Notes under the pieces: generated by a model
Databases searched by the model: none
The model's input: the letters and a program-made list of their open reading frames with translations, nothing else
What the model was told of the DNA's origin: nothing
Made by a program: the position numbers and the translations under genes
Shown: piece after piece, positions 61,914 through 64,000 of the stretch
Layout: each line of letters begins with the position of its first letter
Position numbering within the stretch: the first letter of the stretch is position 1
Source of the DNA: Actinoallomurus oryzae
GTDB taxonomy: Bacteria > Actinomycetota > Actinomycetes > Streptosporangiales > Streptosporangiaceae
NCBI RefSeq assembly: GCF_039541955.1
Contig: NZ_BAABHF010000045.1
Coordinates: 62,001-126,000 of the forward strand
Direction: 5' to 3'
DNA length: 64,000 bases

Positions 61914-64000
61914 ATGGATGAAGGGCGTCAGCTGATCAACGGGCGCTACCGCCTGATCGAGGTGATCGGGCAGGGCGGCATGGGCACGGTCTGGCGCGGT
62001 CATGACGAGATGCTCGACCGCGAGGTCGCCATCAAAGAGGTCACTCTGCCGCCCGGCCTCGACGATGACGAACGTGCCGAGCTCAGCACGCTCGCACTGC
62101 AGGAGGCGCGTGCCACCGCCCGGCTCAGCCATCCCGGGATCATCACGATTTTCGACGTCATCGACGACGACGGCGTCCCGATCATCGTCATGGAGCTCCT
62201 CCCCGGCCGTTCACTCGCCGACATCCTCAAAGAAGAGGTACGCCTGCCGTACCGGCGCGTCGCCGAGATCGGGAGGGCGGCGCTGGAGGCGCTGCGGGAG
62301 GCGCACGCGGCCGGCGTCGTCCACCGTGACCTCAAACCCGCCAACATCCTGATCAGCGACCGGCGGATCGTCATCACCGACTTCGGCGTCGCCCAGCGGG
62401 TCGGCGAGCGCACCGACGAACCCGGAGACGTCACCGGCACCCCGGCGTTCATGGCCCCCGAACAGGCCGAGAACGCCGCCGCCAGTCCCGCCGCCGACCT
62501 GTGGGCCCTCGGCGCCACGCTCTTCAACGCGACAGAGGGCAGACCGCCGTACGAGGGCCCGGACTACGCCACCGTCCTGCTGACCCTGCTCACCCAGGAC
62601 CCGCCGGCGCCGGTACGCGCGGGTCCGCTCGCGCCGGTGATCACGGGGCTGCTGCGCCGTGATCCGGAACGACGCCCGAGTGCGGAACAGGTCGCCGAAC
62701 AGTTCGCCGAGATCCTGCGCGATGAGCCAGGCGGCGCGACGACCAAGGCCACCACCGCCGAAAGACCGGCCATCGTGCCCGCGGTCACCGAGAAGCCGAC
62801 CGCGCCGTCGCCGCCGGAGACCACCGGCCCGGCCGACCCGGTCGAGGACTCTCCCGTACGGAGGGTCCCCCACCCGGATCCGGACCGGGATCGCTGGGTC
62901 CCTCCCGCACCCGCCACACCTCACCGCCCACGGCCGCCGGTCACCAAGGCCGGCCGAGTCCGAGTCCTGGCCATCACGACTCTCGCCATATTGGGCGTCA
63001 CCGTGTTGTATGTCGGAATCCATACCGCCTCGGTCGGCTCGCCCGCGAGTGCTCACTCTGCAACGCCGTCGATCCTGCTATCCGAATCCCCTCCGTCCGT
63101 CCCGGGCGCGCAGCCGGATGACCCCGAGGGTTTCGACCAGACGGCGTTCAGCCCGGACGGCGACGTCGTGGCGTTCGGCGGAGACTCCGGGGTCCTGCGG
63201 TTGTACGACACCGCCACCCAGAAGCTACGGCGCTCCTGGAAGATCGACGGCGAGATCGAAAGGCTGGCCTTCAGCCCGGACGGCCGGACCGTCGCCGCCG
63301 CCCTCGACAGCGGGTCCGTCGACACCTGGAACCTCGCCACTCGTAAGAAACACGAGTTCTCCAGGCTCGATGATGTGGTCGACGAGCTGGGATACAGCTC
63401 CGACGGCCGGACCCTCACCGCCGTGGGCGCGGCCGGCCACGTCGCCATCTGGTCCGTCCGCACGGGAAAGCGCGTCTCCAGCACCATCCCGCCCACCTGT
63501 CTCGGCATGGCGTTGAGTTCGAACGGGTACGACGTCGCCTGCGGCTACGACTACGGCGAAGACGGCGACAACGGCATCCGCATCTGGAACGCCAAGGAGA
63601 ACAAGCAGCGCACCTCATGGCCTGGGGCCGAACCTGACGGAATGGCGTTCAGCCCCGACGGCAGGACCATCGTGTTCCCCGGCGCGCACGACAACGGTCT
63701 GGAATTGTGGGATATCGCCTCTCATACCAAGACCATCCAGTTGCACAGCTTTTCGGTGGCGCCCGACAGCGGGCTGGCGTTCAGCCCGGATGGCCGGGCC
63801 CTCGCCGTTGCCTCGTTCGACTCGGGCGCCAGCGATGACTCGAGCCCCAGCGACGACACCGTCGAGATCTGGGAGATTCCCGGCGCCAACAAGGCAACGA
63901 CGCTTCGGCTCATCGACAGGCCGAAGACGCTGGCCCTCAGTCACGACGGCAGCATGCTGGCCGTCGCGGAGGGGCACGGCATGTTGTGGAATGTGCGGTC
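61914..64000 (+). CDS. Membrane Ser/Thr protein kinase with WD40-like repeats (3' end outside window)
   Basis: The frame is open from ATG 61914 (or 61902) to the window edge, about 695 codons. Kinase domain: LIEVIGQGGMGTVWRGHDE, Lys41 (VAIKEV), catalytic Asp139 in HRDLKPANIL, Asp156 of DFG and GTPAFMAPEQ. A Pro/Thr-rich linker follows, then one membrane helix (about 345-367, VLAITTLAILGVTVLYVGI) and an extracytoplasmic part with repeats of FSPDGRTVA and FSPDGRALAVAS type at about 50-residue spacing, i.e. WD40/beta-propeller blades. Four to five blades are visible before the end. A ligand-sensing propeller attached to a kinase is known in actinobacteria; the ligand is unknown. Confidence 0.9.
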   Translation, partial: MDEGRQLINGRYRLIEVIGQGGMGTVWRGHDEMLDREVAIKEVTLPPGLDDDERAELSTLALQEARATARLSHPGIITIFDVIDDDGVPIIVMELLPGRSLADILKEEVRLPYRRVAEIGRAALEALREAHAAGVVHRDLKPANILISDRRIVITDFGVAQRVGERTDEPGDVTGTPAFMAPEQAENAAASPAADLWALGATLFNATEGRPPYEGPDYATVLLTLLTQDPPAPVRAGPLAPVITGLLRRDPERRPSAEQVAEQFAEILRDEPGGATTKATTAERPAIVPAVTEKPTAPSPPETTGPADPVEDSPVRRVPHPDPDRDRWVPPAPATPHRPRPPVTKAGRVRVLAITTLAILGVTVLYVGIHTASVGSPASAHSATPSILLSESPPSVPGAQPDDPEGFDQTAFSPDGDVVAFGGDSGVLRLYDTATQKLRRSWKIDGEIERLAFSPDGRTVAAALDSGSVDTWNLATRKKHEFSRLDDVVDELGYSSDGRTLTAVGAAGHVAIWSVRTGKRVSSTIPPTCLGMALSSNGYDVACGYDYGEDGDNGIRIWNAKENKQRTSWPGAEPDGMAFSPDGRTIVFPGAHDNGLELWDIASHTKTIQLHSFSVAPDSGLAFSPDGRALAVASFDSGASDDSSPSDDTVEIWEIPGANKATTLRLIDRPKTLALSHDGSMLAVAEGHGMLWNVR

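Overview
This is a high-GC actinomycete chromosome segment. Third codon positions are almost all G or C, GTG and TTG starts are common, and many genes overlap by 4 bp (ATGA or GTGA). It carries XRE-DUF5753/DUF397 pairs, F420-type LLM oxidoreductases, a furA-katG pair, Hanks-type kinases with extracytoplasmic sensors, and a mixed CbiX / CobN-ChlID cobalamin gene set. These suggest Streptosporangiales or Thermomonosporaceae or a relative. The genus cannot be fixed from sequence reading alone.

Region 1 (1-14262) is a long cobalamin operon on the minus strand behind a cobalamin riboswitch (14122-14262). In order it holds a ChlI/ChlD-type chelatase, cobO, cobB, three tandem GNAT acetyltransferases, cobI, cobM, a decayed cbiD, cobL (cbiET), a cbiG-cobJ fusion, a 59-residue Cys-containing ORF, cobH, cbiX and the start of cobC at the window edge. 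A TnpB-only IS605/IS1341-type element (1637-2993) sits between the 59-aa ORF and cobH. A second riboswitch (58462-58605) precedes cobN (54765-58409), so the cobaltochelatase subunits lie in two B12-controlled units.

Region 2 (14364-18978) is mixed: LLM oxidoreductase, GNAT, DUF6504-like protein, XRE regulator with a short DUF397 partner, and an esterase.

Region 3 (18968-28862) reads as a mannoside-use operon on the minus strand: lacI, binding protein, two permeases, GH5-type glycosidase, ROK sugar kinase, manA. A second TnpB element with a decayed tnpA (20105-21690) is inserted between the ROK gene and manA. Palindromes with an AAACCGGTTT core (a shorter AACCGGTT form before lacI) mark the LacI sites.

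Region 4 (28927-44318) holds Nudix, quinone oxidoreductase, HelD-like helicase, a TetR/MFS divergent pair, an MHS transporter, a degenerate plus an intact Ser/Thr kinase in tandem, an RsbW-like ATPase divergent from a UTRA regulator, a hydrolase, an AraC/aldo-keto reductase pair and a DUF1349 protein.

Region 5 (44338-51903) has two secreted GH79-like glycosidases bracketing a second lacI, with two identical 14-bp operators. Then come a nucleoside phosphorylase, small unknown genes inside a decayed duplication, and a broken MFS gene.

Region 6 (51936-64000) has furA-katG, riboswitch-cobN, an AraC regulator, a VOC protein, a half-length AMP-binding protein, a Gfo/Idh/MocA oxidoreductase, and a membrane Ser/Thr kinase with WD40-like repeats that runs off the end.

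A recurring theme is gene decay by internal deletion (cbiD, the kinase copy, tnpA, the MFS gene, DUF397) and insertion of TnpB elements exactly at stop codons inside operons.
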